A DNA stretch of 64,000 nucleotides from Chitinimonas taiwanensis DSM 18899 (GCF_900119825.1 NZ_FPKR01000003.1:186001-250000), one strand, 5' to 3'; counted from the first letter of the stretch, positions 7,518 to 16,433 are shown. Notes: generated by a model from the letters alone, not told the origin. Numbers and translations are program-made.

Positions 7518-7877
7518 GTGTCCCGCGCCGCCCTGACCGATCCCGCCACGCGTAAAGCCCTGCTGTTTGCCTTGCTGGCCGAGAGCCTCGCGCATTTCTA
7601 TGCGCACGCTGCTTGGCTCAGCGAGACCCAACTATCCGCCCTGGCCGGGCAATGGTTAAGCCAGGCCAAGCTCAGCCTGCCCAGCGCACAGCAGCGCGAC
7701 TTTGCCCGCCTGGGCGATGAGCTGGCGCGCGAACTGGCCGCTAGCCTGTCGCGCGAAGCTGGCCTGTATGCCGCGCATGAAATGATGGAGGCGCGCGATC
7801 CGCGCTATGTCTCGCCCTTTGCGCAGGACATGCTGGCTGAGTGTGAGCGACGCCTTGCCGAGCACACGCTGCTCTAG
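7518..7877 (+). CDS. Hypothetical 119-residue protein
   Basis: Begins with GTG and has no obvious Shine-Dalgarno. The product is helical and charged (MSRAALTDPATRKALLF... DELARELAASLSREAGLYAAHEMMEARDPRY). It has no signal peptide or membrane segment. I recognise no family. A good terminator about 180 bases downstream suggests a transcript ends here, which supports a real gene. Confidence 0.6.
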   Translation: MSRAALTDPATRKALLFALLAESLAHFYAHAAWLSETQLSALAGQWLSQAKLSLPSAQQRDFARLGDELARELAASLSREAGLYAAHEMMEARDPRYVSPFAQDMLAECERRLAEHTLL

Positions 7878-8052
7878 TCACGCAATTGCCAGCTATAACA
7901 ACAGGGTCGATTGAGTTGCGCATCCTGTTGCCACTGATTCGATGTCAGCCCGAAACCCACCCTGCCTTGATCTGGCTTAAGTCAGATTGCCTGCTTATGA
8001 CAGGGTAAACCGCAGCATACAGCCGACTGCAAACAGGGCATGCTATTGGGAT

Positions 8053-8093
8053 AAAACGGCTGAGGCAGCAATGCCTTGCAGCCGTTTTTTTAT
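8053..8093 (+). terminator. Intrinsic terminator
   Basis: The stem AAACGGCTG / CAGCCGTTT is followed by seven T. It closes the transcript of the preceding hypothetical gene. The start of the next gene lies about 20 bases further on. Confidence 0.8.
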
Positions 8094-8112
8094 TGACTGA
8101 TCAGTGAGAAAA

Positions 8113-8916
8113 ATGATGATGAAACGACTTACAGCCGTGTTTGCGCTCTTTGGCCTGCTTTGCGGTGCTGCCCAGGCCGACCTGGTGGACGAGATCAAGA
8201 CGCGTGGTCAACTGGTGGTGGGTTGCAATGCCGATGCCCCGCCATTTGGTTTTCATAACCGTGACAAGACGATTTCCGGTTACGACGTGGATATGGCGGC
8301 TCTGGTGGCCAAGAAGCTGGGCGTGAAGTTCGTGGTGCAGAACCTTGATCCAGCCGAACGGGTGAATCTGCTGCGCAGCAAGAAGGTCGATCTGGTGGTG
8401 GCCACCATGACCAAGACCGCCGAGCGTGAGCGTCAGGTGGATTTCTCCTATGGCTATTTTGTGACTGGCCAGAAGGTGCTGGCGCGTAAAGGTCGCTTTG
8501 CTGACCTGAACGCACTGCAGAGTGGCAGCATCGGTGTCGCGCGTGGCACGACCTCGGAGTCGCAGTTCAAGCAGCTCTTCCCCAAATCCACCCTGATTTC
8601 CATGGATGACACCCAGGCCGCGGTCAATTTCCTGCAAAACGGCAAGATTGATGGCGTAACGGCCGATGAGCCAGCGCTGGCCGGTTTGCAGGCCAAGCTG
8701 CCGAATCGCAATCAGTACGAGATTTCTGTGTTTTCGCTGTCGACTGAGGTATATGGCATGGCCATGCGTAAGGGCGAGCCACGCTTTCTGAAGCTGGTTA
8801 ACGAAGCCTTGATCGAAGCCGAGCGCAGTGGCGAGGCCGCGCGCATCTTCCAGCGCTGGTTCGGCCCAGAAACCAGCACGCCACTGGTGCGCTTCTTCAC
8901 GATAGGCGGCGTGTAA
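8113..8916 (+). CDS. Periplasmic amino-acid-type substrate-binding protein (SBP_bac_3)
   Basis: About 267 residues. A signal peptide (MMMKRLTAVFALFGLLCGAAQA) is followed by the family-3 solute-binding fold: IKTRGQLVVGCNADAPPFGF, the signature GYDVDMAALVAKKLGV, and NLLRSKKVDLVVATMTKTAERERQVDFSYGYF. These bind polar amino acids for ABC uptake. No permease or ATPase is adjacent, so it is an orphan component or feeds a distant transporter. Three ATG codons lie in tandem (8113, 8116, 8119) and a GTG at 8104 is also possible. I chose the first ATG because the GTG has no ribosome site. Confidence 0.88.
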   Translation: MMMKRLTAVFALFGLLCGAAQADLVDEIKTRGQLVVGCNADAPPFGFHNRDKTISGYDVDMAALVAKKLGVKFVVQNLDPAERVNLLRSKKVDLVVATMTKTAERERQVDFSYGYFVTGQKVLARKGRFADLNALQSGSIGVARGTTSESQFKQLFPKSTLISMDDTQAAVNFLQNGKIDGVTADEPALAGLQAKLPNRNQYEISVFSLSTEVYGMAMRKGEPRFLKLVNEALIEAERSGEAARIFQRWFGPETSTPLVRFFTIGGV

Positions 8917-8943
8917 GCCCAGGCTGGCCATCGCCACGCAGAA

Positions 8944-8972
8944 CAACACCGGCCGCGGCCGGTGTTGTCGTT
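8944..8972. terminator. Shared palindrome between convergent genes
   Basis: CAACACCGGCC / GGCCGGTGTTG lies between the ends of the binding-protein gene (plus) and the WrbA-like gene (minus) and probably terminates one or both. Confidence 0.6.
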
Positions 8973-8986
8973 TCTGGCGCAGGAGG

Positions 8987-9559
8987 TCAGTGTCCCAGCT
9001 TGGCGGCGAGTTGGGCTACCCGGGCACCGAACTGGCGTGCTGTTTCCAGATCGCCTGGCAGCGGGCCTTCGGCTGGGCTGGCATCCGATGGCGACTGAGT
9101 CATCAGTCCGGCAAACGAACCCAGGTAGTTGAGATCGTTGCGCTGCGCGGCCTTGCTATTGGCGGGCAGCATGCCCGTGCCTACCCAGAGCATGCTGTGC
9201 TGCATGGCCAGCGTCATCAGGTAGTGCAGGGTCGAGTGTTTATCGCCATTCATGCTGGCCGAATTGGTGAAGCCCGCGGCGAGCTTGTCCTTCCATTGCT
9301 GGCCGAACCAGGGTTTGGAGCTGGCGTCAGCGAATTTCTTGAACTGCCAGGACACGCTGCCCATATAGGTGGGCGAGCCAAAGATGATCGCATCGGCGGC
9401 AGCTAGCGCTTCCCAGCCACCATCGGGCAGATTGCCTTCGGCATCGATGGCGTAGAGCGTACTGTTGGCCCCAGTGCTGGCCGCACCGGCATGCACGGCT
9501 TCTGCAGCTTGTTTGGTGTGGCCGTAGCCACTGTGATAGACGACGGCGATCTGGCTCAT
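8987..9559 (-). CDS. WrbA/flavodoxin-like NAD(P)H-quinone reductase-type flavoprotein
   Basis: A 190-residue flavodoxin-fold protein. It shows the FMN phosphate loop VYHSGYGHTKQAAEAV at the N-terminus, IIFGSPTYMGSVSWQFKKF, and the FTNSASMNGDKHSTLHYLM segment of the NADPH-dependent FMN reductase group. Such proteins reduce quinones by two electrons and guard against redox stress. The start at 9559 is chosen because AGAGGA precedes it by the right distance. A longer in-frame ORF upstream lacks a ribosome site. It is monocistronic. Confidence 0.88.
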   Translation of the reverse strand: MSQIAVVYHSGYGHTKQAAEAVHAGAASTGANSTLYAIDAEGNLPDGGWEALAAADAIIFGSPTYMGSVSWQFKKFADASSKPWFGQQWKDKLAAGFTNSASMNGDKHSTLHYLMTLAMQHSMLWVGTGMLPANSKAAQRNDLNYLGSFAGLMTQSPSDASPAEGPLPGDLETARQFGARVAQLAAKLGH

Positions 9560-9797
9560 GGCGCTTTCCTCTTGGCTGATTGGACGGGCTCGCGGACGCG
9601 GGCTCAGCAACCAGTATGGCCGGCCGCGGCACAGAAAAAAGCCGGTATTTATTGAGTTAATCGTTCGAATTATTTGTGGGTATGCACACCGCCTGTCACA
9701 TTTGAACGACAGGTCATCTAAGCGCGATGCTTGCGTAACACGCCGGTGCTACAGTCGTGTTCGCGTTACCCTTTTTCACTCGTTCGACAGGGAAGCA

Positions 9798-9986
9798 ATG
9801 ACCAACACCAGACCATCGAAGACCCGTTCCTTGGGTGAACCCGATACCGAAGTTGCTCTGCACCGTTTGATGACCGAGGCGCCGCTGAGCGGCGAGCAAC
9901 ACAGTAAGCGACTGGTCAAGCGCGGCGACACCCGCCGCAAGATAGAAGACCACCTGCTTACCAAGGCCAGCCAGGATCTCTGGTAG
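9798..9986 (+). CDS. Small hypothetical protein (62 residues), PA3496-like C-terminus
   Basis: Starts at an ATG preceded by AGGGAAG. The product is polar and basic, with a C-terminal RRKIEDHLLTKASQDLW. That ending recalls the RRxxEDxLExKRLxxEL end of the small PA3496-type proteins, but the resemblance is short. A clear terminator follows within 40 bases. Probably a real small gene; the function is unknown. Confidence 0.65.
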   Translation: MTNTRPSKTRSLGEPDTEVALHRLMTEAPLSGEQHSKRLVKRGDTRRKIEDHLLTKASQDLW

Positions 9987-10020
9987 GCCGCCCCGCCAGG
10001 GCCACCCGTTTTTCACTCCC

Positions 10021-10052
10021 AACACCGGCTATAGGCCGGTGTTGTCTTTTCT
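10021..10052 (+). terminator. Intrinsic terminator
   Basis: The stem AACACCGGC / GCCGGTGTT is followed by GTCTTTTCT, 35 bases after the small gene. Confidence 0.8.
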
Positions 10053-10186
10053 AGTCACGGCAGGCTTGAGTACCTGCATGAGGCTCACTAGTATCGATGC
10101 CCGCCGCAGGCCTAGACAGCCGGATGGGCCGGCTGCCTTCCAGCAAAAACAATAAGCTGCGGCATCCATCCATAGAGAGAGTGATC

Positions 10187-10606
10187 ATGTATCTATCGTC
10201 CCGGAAGTTCCTGCTTTTCCTACTCGCTTGCCTTGCCATGGCAATTGTAACCCCAGCATTTGCCGATCCGGCGCCCGGCACCATCGTGGTGCACTACAAG
10301 CGCAAGGACAATAAATATGATGGCTGGGGCATGCATATCTGGTCTTCGCGCGGTGAAATTCCCGGCGTGAAGTGGAATACGCCGGTCATGCCCAGTGGCA
10401 AGGATGACTTCGGCGTGATCTTCACCCTCAAGCAGAACCTGTTTCCGGATGACAAGGTCAACTACATCTTGCACAAGGGAGAGAGCAAGGATCAGGGCGG
10501 CAAGGACATGTTCTTCATCGCCAAGGAAGCGCGTGAAGTCTGGATCGTATCGGGCAGCCGCGATATCCATATCAGCAAGGAGGCTGCCCTGGCCGCTGCG
10601 CGTTAA
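10187..10606 (+). CDS. Secreted single-domain PUD (pullulanase-associated) protein
   Basis: A 139-residue protein with a signal peptide ending AFA-DP near residue 26. The mature part is one carbohydrate-associated PUD/CBM41-like domain: GTIVVHYKRKDNKYDGWGMHIW, then FGVIFTLKQ and VNYILHKGESKDQGGKDMFF. In larger enzymes this domain accompanies pullulanase catalytic modules and binds starch. Here it stands free in the periplasm or outside the cell, with no glycosidase beside it. GAGAG precedes the ATG. An upstream in-frame ATG at 10097 would remove the signal peptide from the N-terminus. Confidence 0.85.
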   Translation: MYLSSRKFLLFLLACLAMAIVTPAFADPAPGTIVVHYKRKDNKYDGWGMHIWSSRGEIPGVKWNTPVMPSGKDDFGVIFTLKQNLFPDDKVNYILHKGESKDQGGKDMFFIAKEAREVWIVSGSRDIHISKEAALAAAR

Positions 10607-10651
10607 GCGCGCTGAATTCCCTTGAGGACCTACCGCTGACAAGCGGCAAGC

Positions 10652-11053
10652 TCAGGGGAAAATGACTTTCAGTCCCGGCCCCAGCTGCTTGCTGTCGATA
10701 TAGGTAATCAGACCTCGATCAGCGAGTAGCTGGCTGCGCGCCTCGGCATAGCTGCCAAAGACGCGCGGTGGCTGGCCGTCGCCGGTGAACAGCAGCTTGG
10801 CCCAGATGGTGCGCATCTGGCTGGGCGAGCGGCCCAGCACCTGCTGGTAGAAGCGCTCACGGTCGGCATTCTCATATTCAACCGGTGTGATCGCATGACC
10901 ATTTACGATGCGGGTGCGGCCCGAGAATACTTCAGCCAGCTGGGCGCGCGATAGCTGGGAGATCGGCGACTCGTGCGAGGTCACTACGACCAGTTCCGCC
11001 CTTGCTGTGGTGGAAAGCAGGAGCAGGCTGAGGGGCAGACTGAGCATATGCAT
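10652..11053 (-). CDS. Small periplasmic binding-type protein (PstS/phosphate-binding-like)
   Basis: A 133-residue protein with a signal peptide (MHMLSLPLSLLLLSTTARA). The single-lobe binding domain reads LVVVTSHESPISQLSRAQLAEVFSGRTR, then FYQQVLGRSPSQMRTIWAKLLFTG and RGLITYIDS. This is the short version of the PBP-like family often named phosphate ABC transporter substrate-binding protein. Only one lobe is present, so true transport is doubtful. GAGGA precedes the ATG. It is last in a minus-strand cluster with a porin and a second binding protein. Confidence 0.8.
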   Translation of the reverse strand: MHMLSLPLSLLLLSTTARAELVVVTSHESPISQLSRAQLAEVFSGRTRIVNGHAITPVEYENADRERFYQQVLGRSPSQMRTIWAKLLFTGDGQPPRVFGSYAEARSQLLADRGLITYIDSKQLGPGLKVIFP

Positions 11054-11064
11054 GATCGTCCTCC

Positions 11065-12345
11065 TCAGAACACGAAATCAGCCGACAGACTGTATAGGCG
11101 CAGCCTGCCGTCATAGGGGCGCAGCTGGCCATCCGCATCGGGCTGCCGCACATAGAAGCCGTTGTAATTGGCATCGGTGTATTTATGCCGAATCTGATCG
11201 AGCTGGAATTTCAGCGCCAGCTGCTCATGGACATCCCAGCGTAGTCCCAGCGTATACAGCTTGCGATTGGCCGCCTGTGGCTCATACAGATTACGTGACA
11301 CGATGCCGGCCAGCATATTGGCGGTTGGCTGCACGGCCGGATTGCTGACCGCGAATTGCACGGCACGCTGGCGATTGGTCGAATCGGCGCGGCTGAAGCC
11401 CAGATACGGCGTCAGCTCGCCATGGTGATAACCGAGCAGGGCGACCAGTGAGCGGCCGTCGCTGACAAAGGTGTCCAGTTTGCGTGTCGCGTACTCGGTT
11501 TGCAGGCTCCAGCTGCCATCCTCATAGCCCAACGACAGCACATTGAAATGTCCGCCCCAGCCCGAGCTGAGCCGGTTGATGCGCGTGATGGTGTCGCTGC
11601 ACAGTGTGGCGGCGCAGAAAGGCGCAATCATATTTAGCCCGGCTACCAGTGGGCGGGTGGTTTCCAGATAGCTACCCCCGGTGGCGCGCGCATCGCGGAT
11701 GCGCGTGTGCGCATAGCGCAGCGTCCAATCGTTCAACGTATAGGTGAACAGCGCACCGGCCACCTGGTCGACCTCGTATTCCAGAAAGGGCAGCTTGAAA
11801 GCGGTCTGCCCGGCAAAGACCTGCACGCGCGCTTCGCCGCTGCCCAGGCTTTGCCGGTAGCGCAGATCGGCCCCGTCATGCCCGACCATCGGGTAGATGC
11901 CGACGGTTTCCAGCGGCGCCCGCGCGCCCAGTTGTGCATAGCCGACTTCGCGCGACTCGGAGGTGCTGGTAACCGGCGTGACCATGCGCCCAAGTCGCAA
12001 ACGCCAATTCGGGTTGACCTGCCAAGCCAGATTCGCCCATTCCACCGTAGGCTGGAATTTGCCGCGCTCGCGCTGCATACCCACAACCTGTACCACGCCC
12101 TGCCAGCTCGGGTTCAGCTGCAGATCCAGCTGCACGCCCAGGCGGGAGTCCGCCTCGAATGACCATTCATCCGCATTCGCACGTGCTTGGAAATTGCGTT
12201 TGAAGCCGATGGCTGGATCATCGGTGCGGGTGGCAGCCAAGCTGCCAAAGCCGGATAGATGCAGCTGTGGTGTGTCCTCGGCCAGGGCTGCCGGAAGGTT
12301 GAGTGCCAGCAGGCCAAGCAGGAGCAGCAGTGGGCGGATGGGCAT
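11065..12345 (-). CDS. Outer-membrane porin
   Basis: A 426-residue beta-barrel with a signal peptide (MPIRPLLLLLGLLALNLPAALA). Alternating amphipathic strands follow and the chain ends in Phe (LSADFVF), the outer-membrane assembly signal. Recognisable elements are LHLSGFGSLAATRTDD, PNWRLRLGRMVTPV and LYTLGLRWDVHEQLALKFQLDQI. This is a non-trimeric-type porin pattern seen in beta- and gammaproteobacteria. Two Cys in FCAATLC may form a disulfide in an external loop. It lies between two binding-protein genes, 11-12 bases from each, so the three are probably co-transcribed. Confidence 0.88.
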   Translation of the reverse strand: MPIRPLLLLLGLLALNLPAALAEDTPQLHLSGFGSLAATRTDDPAIGFKRNFQARANADEWSFEADSRLGVQLDLQLNPSWQGVVQVVGMQRERGKFQPTVEWANLAWQVNPNWRLRLGRMVTPVTSTSESREVGYAQLGARAPLETVGIYPMVGHDGADLRYRQSLGSGEARVQVFAGQTAFKLPFLEYEVDQVAGALFTYTLNDWTLRYAHTRIRDARATGGSYLETTRPLVAGLNMIAPFCAATLCSDTITRINRLSSGWGGHFNVLSLGYEDGSWSLQTEYATRKLDTFVSDGRSLVALLGYHHGELTPYLGFSRADSTNRQRAVQFAVSNPAVQPTANMLAGIVSRNLYEPQAANRKLYTLGLRWDVHEQLALKFQLDQIRHKYTDANYNGFYVRQPDADGQLRPYDGRLRLYSLSADFVF

Positions 12346-12357
12346 GCGTGATCTCGC

Positions 12358-13158
12358 TCAGGGTTGCAGATAAGCACTCAGCAGGGTGTCGATACGTCCT
12401 TGCGCCTGCAGACGGCGGATGACCGGGTCGATGCTGGCGATCAGTGCGCGGCCGGCGCTGTCGCTGCGCGCCACCAGATGCAGGCCCACATCCGGCTGGC
12501 CGCGTAGGCGGTGGCGGCTGATATTCGAGGAAGTGGCTAGCTCACCGGTTTCGCGGTCGATCAGGTACAGGCCGGCCACGATCTGGCGGAATTCCAGCAG
12601 GCCATCGCAGCGCCCGAGCAGCAGCTTTCGCACCAGCTCCGGGTAGACATTGGTGCCGGTATCGATATCACGACTGCGCACGCCGAAGTCCTCGTAGCTG
12701 AGGCCGCGCAGCCCGCACAGGCGCAGCAGCTGCAAATCCTCCGGCCAGACCTCGGCCGGCAGGGCGGGGCGGTTGGGGCGGCGCAGTGCATACAGTTCGG
12801 GGCGCAGCTGGTAATAGGCTTGGGAGGCAAGCAGGCCAGGGCGGCGTGCGATGCCGCTGCTCATATTCAGCGCCAGGTCGTAGCGACCGAATTTCAGCTC
12901 CTCAATGCAGCGCGCCAGCGGCAGGCTTTGCAAGCGGGTTGGGCGCTCCAGCTGCTGACTGACTGCCTTCAGCACATCCAGGCCCAGGCCGGTCAGCTGG
13001 CCCGCGGTATCGTTGAACACGAAGGGCGGCTGTTGCTGGCGCCCCACGCAGACCGATAGCTCGCCCGCCAGTGCGCCCACGGCGGACAGCAGCAGGACCA
13101 GCCGGGCCATCCGGCTCGACAGGGCAACACACGAGGCAAGAACAGGCTGACAGCGCAT
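12358..13158 (-). CDS. Periplasmic substrate-binding protein, family 3-like (first of cluster)
   Basis: A 266-residue protein with a hydrophobic N-terminus (ARLVLLLSAVGALAG). The bilobed binding fold follows: ELSVCVGRQQQPPFVFND, GLGLDVLKAVSQQL and LPLARCIEELKFGRYDLALNMS. It lacks any nearby permease. In this setting such proteins often act as ligand sensors or as orphan binders. A second possible start (MARLVL) lies 48 bases inside. The porin start is 12 bases downstream, which indicates an operon. Confidence 0.82.
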   Translation of the reverse strand: MRCQPVLASCVALSSRMARLVLLLSAVGALAGELSVCVGRQQQPPFVFNDTAGQLTGLGLDVLKAVSQQLERPTRLQSLPLARCIEELKFGRYDLALNMSSGIARRPGLLASQAYYQLRPELYALRRPNRPALPAEVWPEDLQLLRLCGLRGLSYEDFGVRSRDIDTGTNVYPELVRKLLLGRCDGLLEFRQIVAGLYLIDRETGELATSSNISRHRLRGQPDVGLHLVARSDSAGRALIASIDPVIRRLQAQGRIDTLLSAYLQP

Positions 13159-13476
13159 GGTCTGTAGAACTCGATGTTATTCATCCGCGCATTGCACATC
13201 GCAGCGTGTGGCGATGTGTCCTCCTCGCGCCCGGCCCGTGCAGGCTGGCGGGGCGCCTTCGCAGCATAGTCCATCCAGCCGGCTTTGCCCGCTTAGCGCC
13301 TGCGCAGTGGTGGCTGGACCAAAAGAGCCGAATCCAGCCAGCGGAAACCGACGGGCACTAGGAAAAACCGCCGTCCGGTCCGGGCCCCTTGCTGCTATAG
13401 TCTTGCGCCTTCGCTTCCCCAATCCTGATTGCTCTATGTTGCTGATTGATGGTGCTGTACGGCCCGAGGTGGGCCA
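13159..13476. other. Divergent intergenic region, about 318 bases
   Basis: Holds the promoters of the porin cluster (minus) and of the exonuclease gene (plus). I see no RNA gene, repeat or convincing ORF. Confidence 0.6.
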
Positions 13477-14175
13477 ATGAAACTACTGAGCCGCCTCTGG
13501 CACAGCCTGCGCGCCCGGCTGCGCCCGTCCACGCACCAGGACACCATTCCGGACACGCCACCGCGCGTGCGCCAGCCCAAGCCACGCCGTGTCTTGCTCG
13601 ACAAGGAGGCGATCCGCGCACTGCCCGATTTCGCCGGCTTGCCGCTCGATGCGATTGCCGTGGTCCAGTCAGCGGCCGAAGTGGCCGAGGCTTGCGCCGT
13701 GCTACGCCGTGATGGCCTGCTGGGTTTCGATACCGAATCCAAGCCGACCTTCCAGAAGGGCGAGCATGCACAGGGTCCACACCTGGTGCAGCTGAGCACG
13801 GCCACGCGCGCCTACCTGTTCCCGCTGGGCGATAAGGTGCCCGCGCCGCTGGCCGAGCTGCTGGCCGCGCCCGAGGTACGCAAGATCGGTTTCGATCTGC
13901 GTTCCGACCTCGCCCTGCTGGCGGGAAACCACGGTGTGCATTGTCATGGTGTGGAAGACCTGGTCGGGCGCTTCCGTCGGCTTGGCTACACCCAGACCGT
14001 GGGTGCCGTGCAGGCGGTAGCGCTGCTGTTCAAGCAGCATTACCGCAAATCGAAGAGCGTGAAGATGTCCAACTGGGCGGCGCCCGAACTCAATGTGGGC
14101 CAGCGTCGCTATGCGGCCAATGATGCTTATGTGGCCTTGCGCGTTTACCTGGCCCTGCAGGCTAGCAAGCACTGA
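13477..14175 (+). CDS. 3'-5' exonuclease, RNase D/DnaQ-like domain
   Basis: A 232-residue protein. Its DEDD exonuclease core starts near residue 75: LLGFDTESKPTF (the DxE motif), then KIGFDLRSDLALL (second D) and QRRYAANDAYVALRVY (YxxxD, DEDDy type). All four metal ligands and the Tyr are visible. The N-terminal 60 residues are basic (RLWHSLRARLRP, RQPKPRR) and could bind nucleic acid. Similar stand-alone proteins trim RNA or DNA 3' ends. GAGGTGGG precedes the ATG. The next gene starts 12 bases after the stop. Confidence 0.88.
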   Translation: MKLLSRLWHSLRARLRPSTHQDTIPDTPPRVRQPKPRRVLLDKEAIRALPDFAGLPLDAIAVVQSAAEVAEACAVLRRDGLLGFDTESKPTFQKGEHAQGPHLVQLSTATRAYLFPLGDKVPAPLAELLAAPEVRKIGFDLRSDLALLAGNHGVHCHGVEDLVGRFRRLGYTQTVGAVQAVALLFKQHYRKSKSVKMSNWAAPELNVGQRRYAANDAYVALRVYLALQASKH

Positions 14176-14187
14176 GTGGAGAGCGTG

Positions 14188-14925
14188 ATGGCGACCATGC
14201 AACTAGTGTGGATATCGAACAGCCCCGAGTGGGAAGACGTGCAGCTGGAAGCCAGCCTGCTGGCGCGCGATGCCGAACGGCTGAGGCTGGCGTTTCGCGG
14301 TGAGACCGACGAAGGCGGCCACTATGGTGGTGAGATCGAGCTGGCCCTGCGCGACGGTGTGCAGAGCCTGGAGGGCGAGTACAGCGTCCACCCACCGGCC
14401 GATTCGCCCGAGCCTTTCACCCAGGTGGTGGCATTTGGCCTGACCGGCCAGCTGAAACCCGGTGAGGATGGCCTGACTTACTTCAGTGGCATCTGGGATG
14501 AGAGCGGTGTGGCGCAGGCCTTTCGCATTGGCCCGTTGGATGATCAAGCCGAATTGGCCAGTGACGCCCCGCGCAGCGCGCAGCCGGGCGGGGCGCAGGC
14601 CGATTTCGCTGCCGCGCTGGCCGCCTATGCGCTGCTCTTGCCCGAACTGCACAATCTGGCCGCCTGGCAGCAACGCCTGACTGACCTGAGCGCGCTGCTC
14701 GCACACGTGGCCGAGCGCCAGGCCCACGCCGATGCAACATTGCCTGACTGGCTGCGCGAGGAGGCCTCCGGCCAGCTGGAGGCGCTGCTCGACGAGCCGG
14801 TGGCCCTGCCCGGCGGCACGCCGGCCGAGCTGCGCCGCCTGGCCGATAATCTGGCCGAGGCATTGCGCCGCTACGGCTACCCGCTGTGCGCGGCATGGCT
14901 GGGGCTGGCCGAGCCGGACGCCTAG
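14188..14925 (+). CDS. Hypothetical protein, about 245 residues
   Basis: No family recognised. The N-terminal 100 residues look like a beta-rich domain (MQLVWISNSPEWEDVQLEAS, LRLAFRGETDEGGHYGGEIE). The rest is helical and rich in Ala, Leu and Glu (LPELHNLAAWQQRLTDLSALLAHVAERQAH). There is no signal peptide or membrane segment. The ATG at 14188 is preceded by GGAGAG; a GTG at 14176 would overlap that site. It directly follows the exonuclease gene and is probably co-transcribed. Confidence 0.75.
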   Translation: MATMQLVWISNSPEWEDVQLEASLLARDAERLRLAFRGETDEGGHYGGEIELALRDGVQSLEGEYSVHPPADSPEPFTQVVAFGLTGQLKPGEDGLTYFSGIWDESGVAQAFRIGPLDDQAELASDAPRSAQPGGAQADFAAALAAYALLLPELHNLAAWQQRLTDLSALLAHVAERQAHADATLPDWLREEASGQLEALLDEPVALPGGTPAELRRLADNLAEALRRYGYPLCAAWLGLAEPDA

Positions 14926-14928
14926 GCG

Positions 14929-16134
14929 CTAGCCGAGCTGATCGAGCAGCTCGGGGCCGAATACCTCACGCTGGATGCGCGCTGGGCTCACACCGGCGGC
15001 CAATAGGGCCTGCCATTGCTGCTGCATAAAGCCCAGCGGCCCGCACAGATAGAAATCCCCATCCAACAACTCGGCGTCCAAGACCTTGGCCAGCTGCATG
15101 CGCCCGGCGTGCTGGTAGTGAATGCCCAGCCGGTCGCCTTCCTCGGGCGTTTCATAAAACACCGCGCTGCGCAGGCCCGGGTGCGCATGGCGTGATAGGG
15201 CCAGATCGCTGCGCAGCGCATGCAGGCGGCCATGCCGTGCGGCATGGGCAAACAGGACGCGGCGCTGCGGGTGGCGGCTGCGCAGGCTGTTCAGCACTGA
15301 CACCATGGGCGTGATGCCCACCCCGGCTGAAATCAGGCAGATCGGCCGCTCCCCGCCCAGTTCGGGCGCAAAATCCCCGTAGGGGCGGCCGACCAAGAGC
15401 GTGTCGCCCACCTGCAACTGGCGATGTAGCCAGTTCGATACCTGGCCGGCCACCCCGGCCGCTGCCCCATCTTCCCGCTTCACGCTGATACGCCACCAGG
15501 GCTGCTCGGGTGCATCCGACAGGCTGTACTGGCGCAGCTGACGTAGTTCGCCCAGCTGGACCGCCACACTCACATACTGCCCGGGCAGGAAGCTGCCGGG
15601 CGAGCCACCCTCGGCATCCTGCAGATAGTAGGAGCGTACCTGTGCGCTTTCCTCGCGCACCGCCAGCACGGTCAGGCGGCGCAGCTCGCCGGCCTGGCTG
15701 TCCGCCTGCGTGTACAGCGCATTCTCGGCGGCGATCAGGCTATCGGCCAGCAGGCTGTAGGCCTCTTCCCAGGCGGCCAGCAGGGCCGGCGTGGCCGCCT
15801 CGCGCAGCACGGTCTGGATGGCGCCAAGCAGATGGCGGCCGACGATGGGGTAATGACGCGCGCTGATGCCGACCGAGGCATGCTTGTGCGCGATGCGGCG
15901 GATCACCGGCGCCAGCGCCGCGGCATTGTCGATATTGGCCGCATAGGCAAATACCGCGGCGGCCAGCGATTGCTGCTGCACGCCATTGGCCTGGTTGCCC
16001 AGATTGAACAGATTGTGCAATTCCGGATGGGCGCAAAACAGGCTCTGGTAGAAGACCTGGGTGATCTGCAGCCCATGGCTGCGTAGCACTGGCACGCTGG
16101 CGGCGATGTAGGGACGGGCGGCTTCAGACAGCAT
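14929..16134 (-). CDS. hmp: Flavohemoglobin, nitric oxide dioxygenase
   Basis: A 401-residue cytosolic enzyme that turns NO and O2 into nitrate using NAD(P)H. The globin domain (about 1-140) shows HELHNLFNLGNQ-type distal features and IAHKHASVGISARHYPIVG with the proximal His. The FAD domain has LRQYSLSDAP and the NAD domain has ISAGVGITPMVSVLNSL. The C-terminus carries REVFGPE. Length matches Hmp (about 396). The start at 16134 has AAGGAAAACC upstream. It is the last gene of an nsrR-led operon, so nitrosative-stress control is expected. Confidence 0.96.
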   Translation of the reverse strand: MLSEAARPYIAASVPVLRSHGLQITQVFYQSLFCAHPELHNLFNLGNQANGVQQQSLAAAVFAYAANIDNAAALAPVIRRIAHKHASVGISARHYPIVGRHLLGAIQTVLREAATPALLAAWEEAYSLLADSLIAAENALYTQADSQAGELRRLTVLAVREESAQVRSYYLQDAEGGSPGSFLPGQYVSVAVQLGELRQLRQYSLSDAPEQPWWRISVKREDGAAAGVAGQVSNWLHRQLQVGDTLLVGRPYGDFAPELGGERPICLISAGVGITPMVSVLNSLRSRHPQRRVLFAHAARHGRLHALRSDLALSRHAHPGLRSAVFYETPEEGDRLGIHYQHAGRMQLAKVLDAELLDGDFYLCGPLGFMQQQWQALLAAGVSPARIQREVFGPELLDQLG

Positions 16135-16170
16135 GGTTTTCCTTTTTAATTGGTAAATAAAATGCAACAT

Positions 16171-16431
16171 TTAGTGCGTGCGAATGGCGCGCGCACTGCC
16201 GGCAGCCTCGCTCCGGGGGGGTTTGGTGGCCTCCTCGGTCGCCAGTTGGAGCACATAGCCAAACTTGAGCAGGCTGGGGCCGAGCAGAAGCAGCAGGTGG
16301 CCGGCCACCTGGGCGCCCAGCGTGTGTGCGTCGGCGTGCAGATAGGCAAGGTAGAAGCCGCTCAGACTGAGCAGGGCGGCCAGCAGGAACAGGCGCCGCG
16401 ACAGCTGTTGGAAGAAGGCCAGACTGAACAT
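16171..16431 (-). CDS. Small two-helix membrane protein, PpyR-like
   Basis: An 86-residue protein with two hydrophobic segments (LFLLAALLSLSGFYLAYL and VAGHLLLLLGPSLLKFGYVL) and a polar, basic tail. In Pseudomonas aeruginosa the small membrane protein PpyR is encoded next to the flavohemoglobin gene fhp. Size, topology and position match, so I propose a PpyR-like protein; the sequence match itself is inference. The ATG lies two bases after the stop of the globin gene, which indicates tight translational linkage. Confidence 0.72.
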   Translation of the reverse strand: MFSLAFFQQLSRRLFLLAALLSLSGFYLAYLHADAHTLGAQVAGHLLLLLGPSLLKFGYVLQLATEEATKPPRSEAAGSARAIRTH

Positions 16432-16433
16432 GA

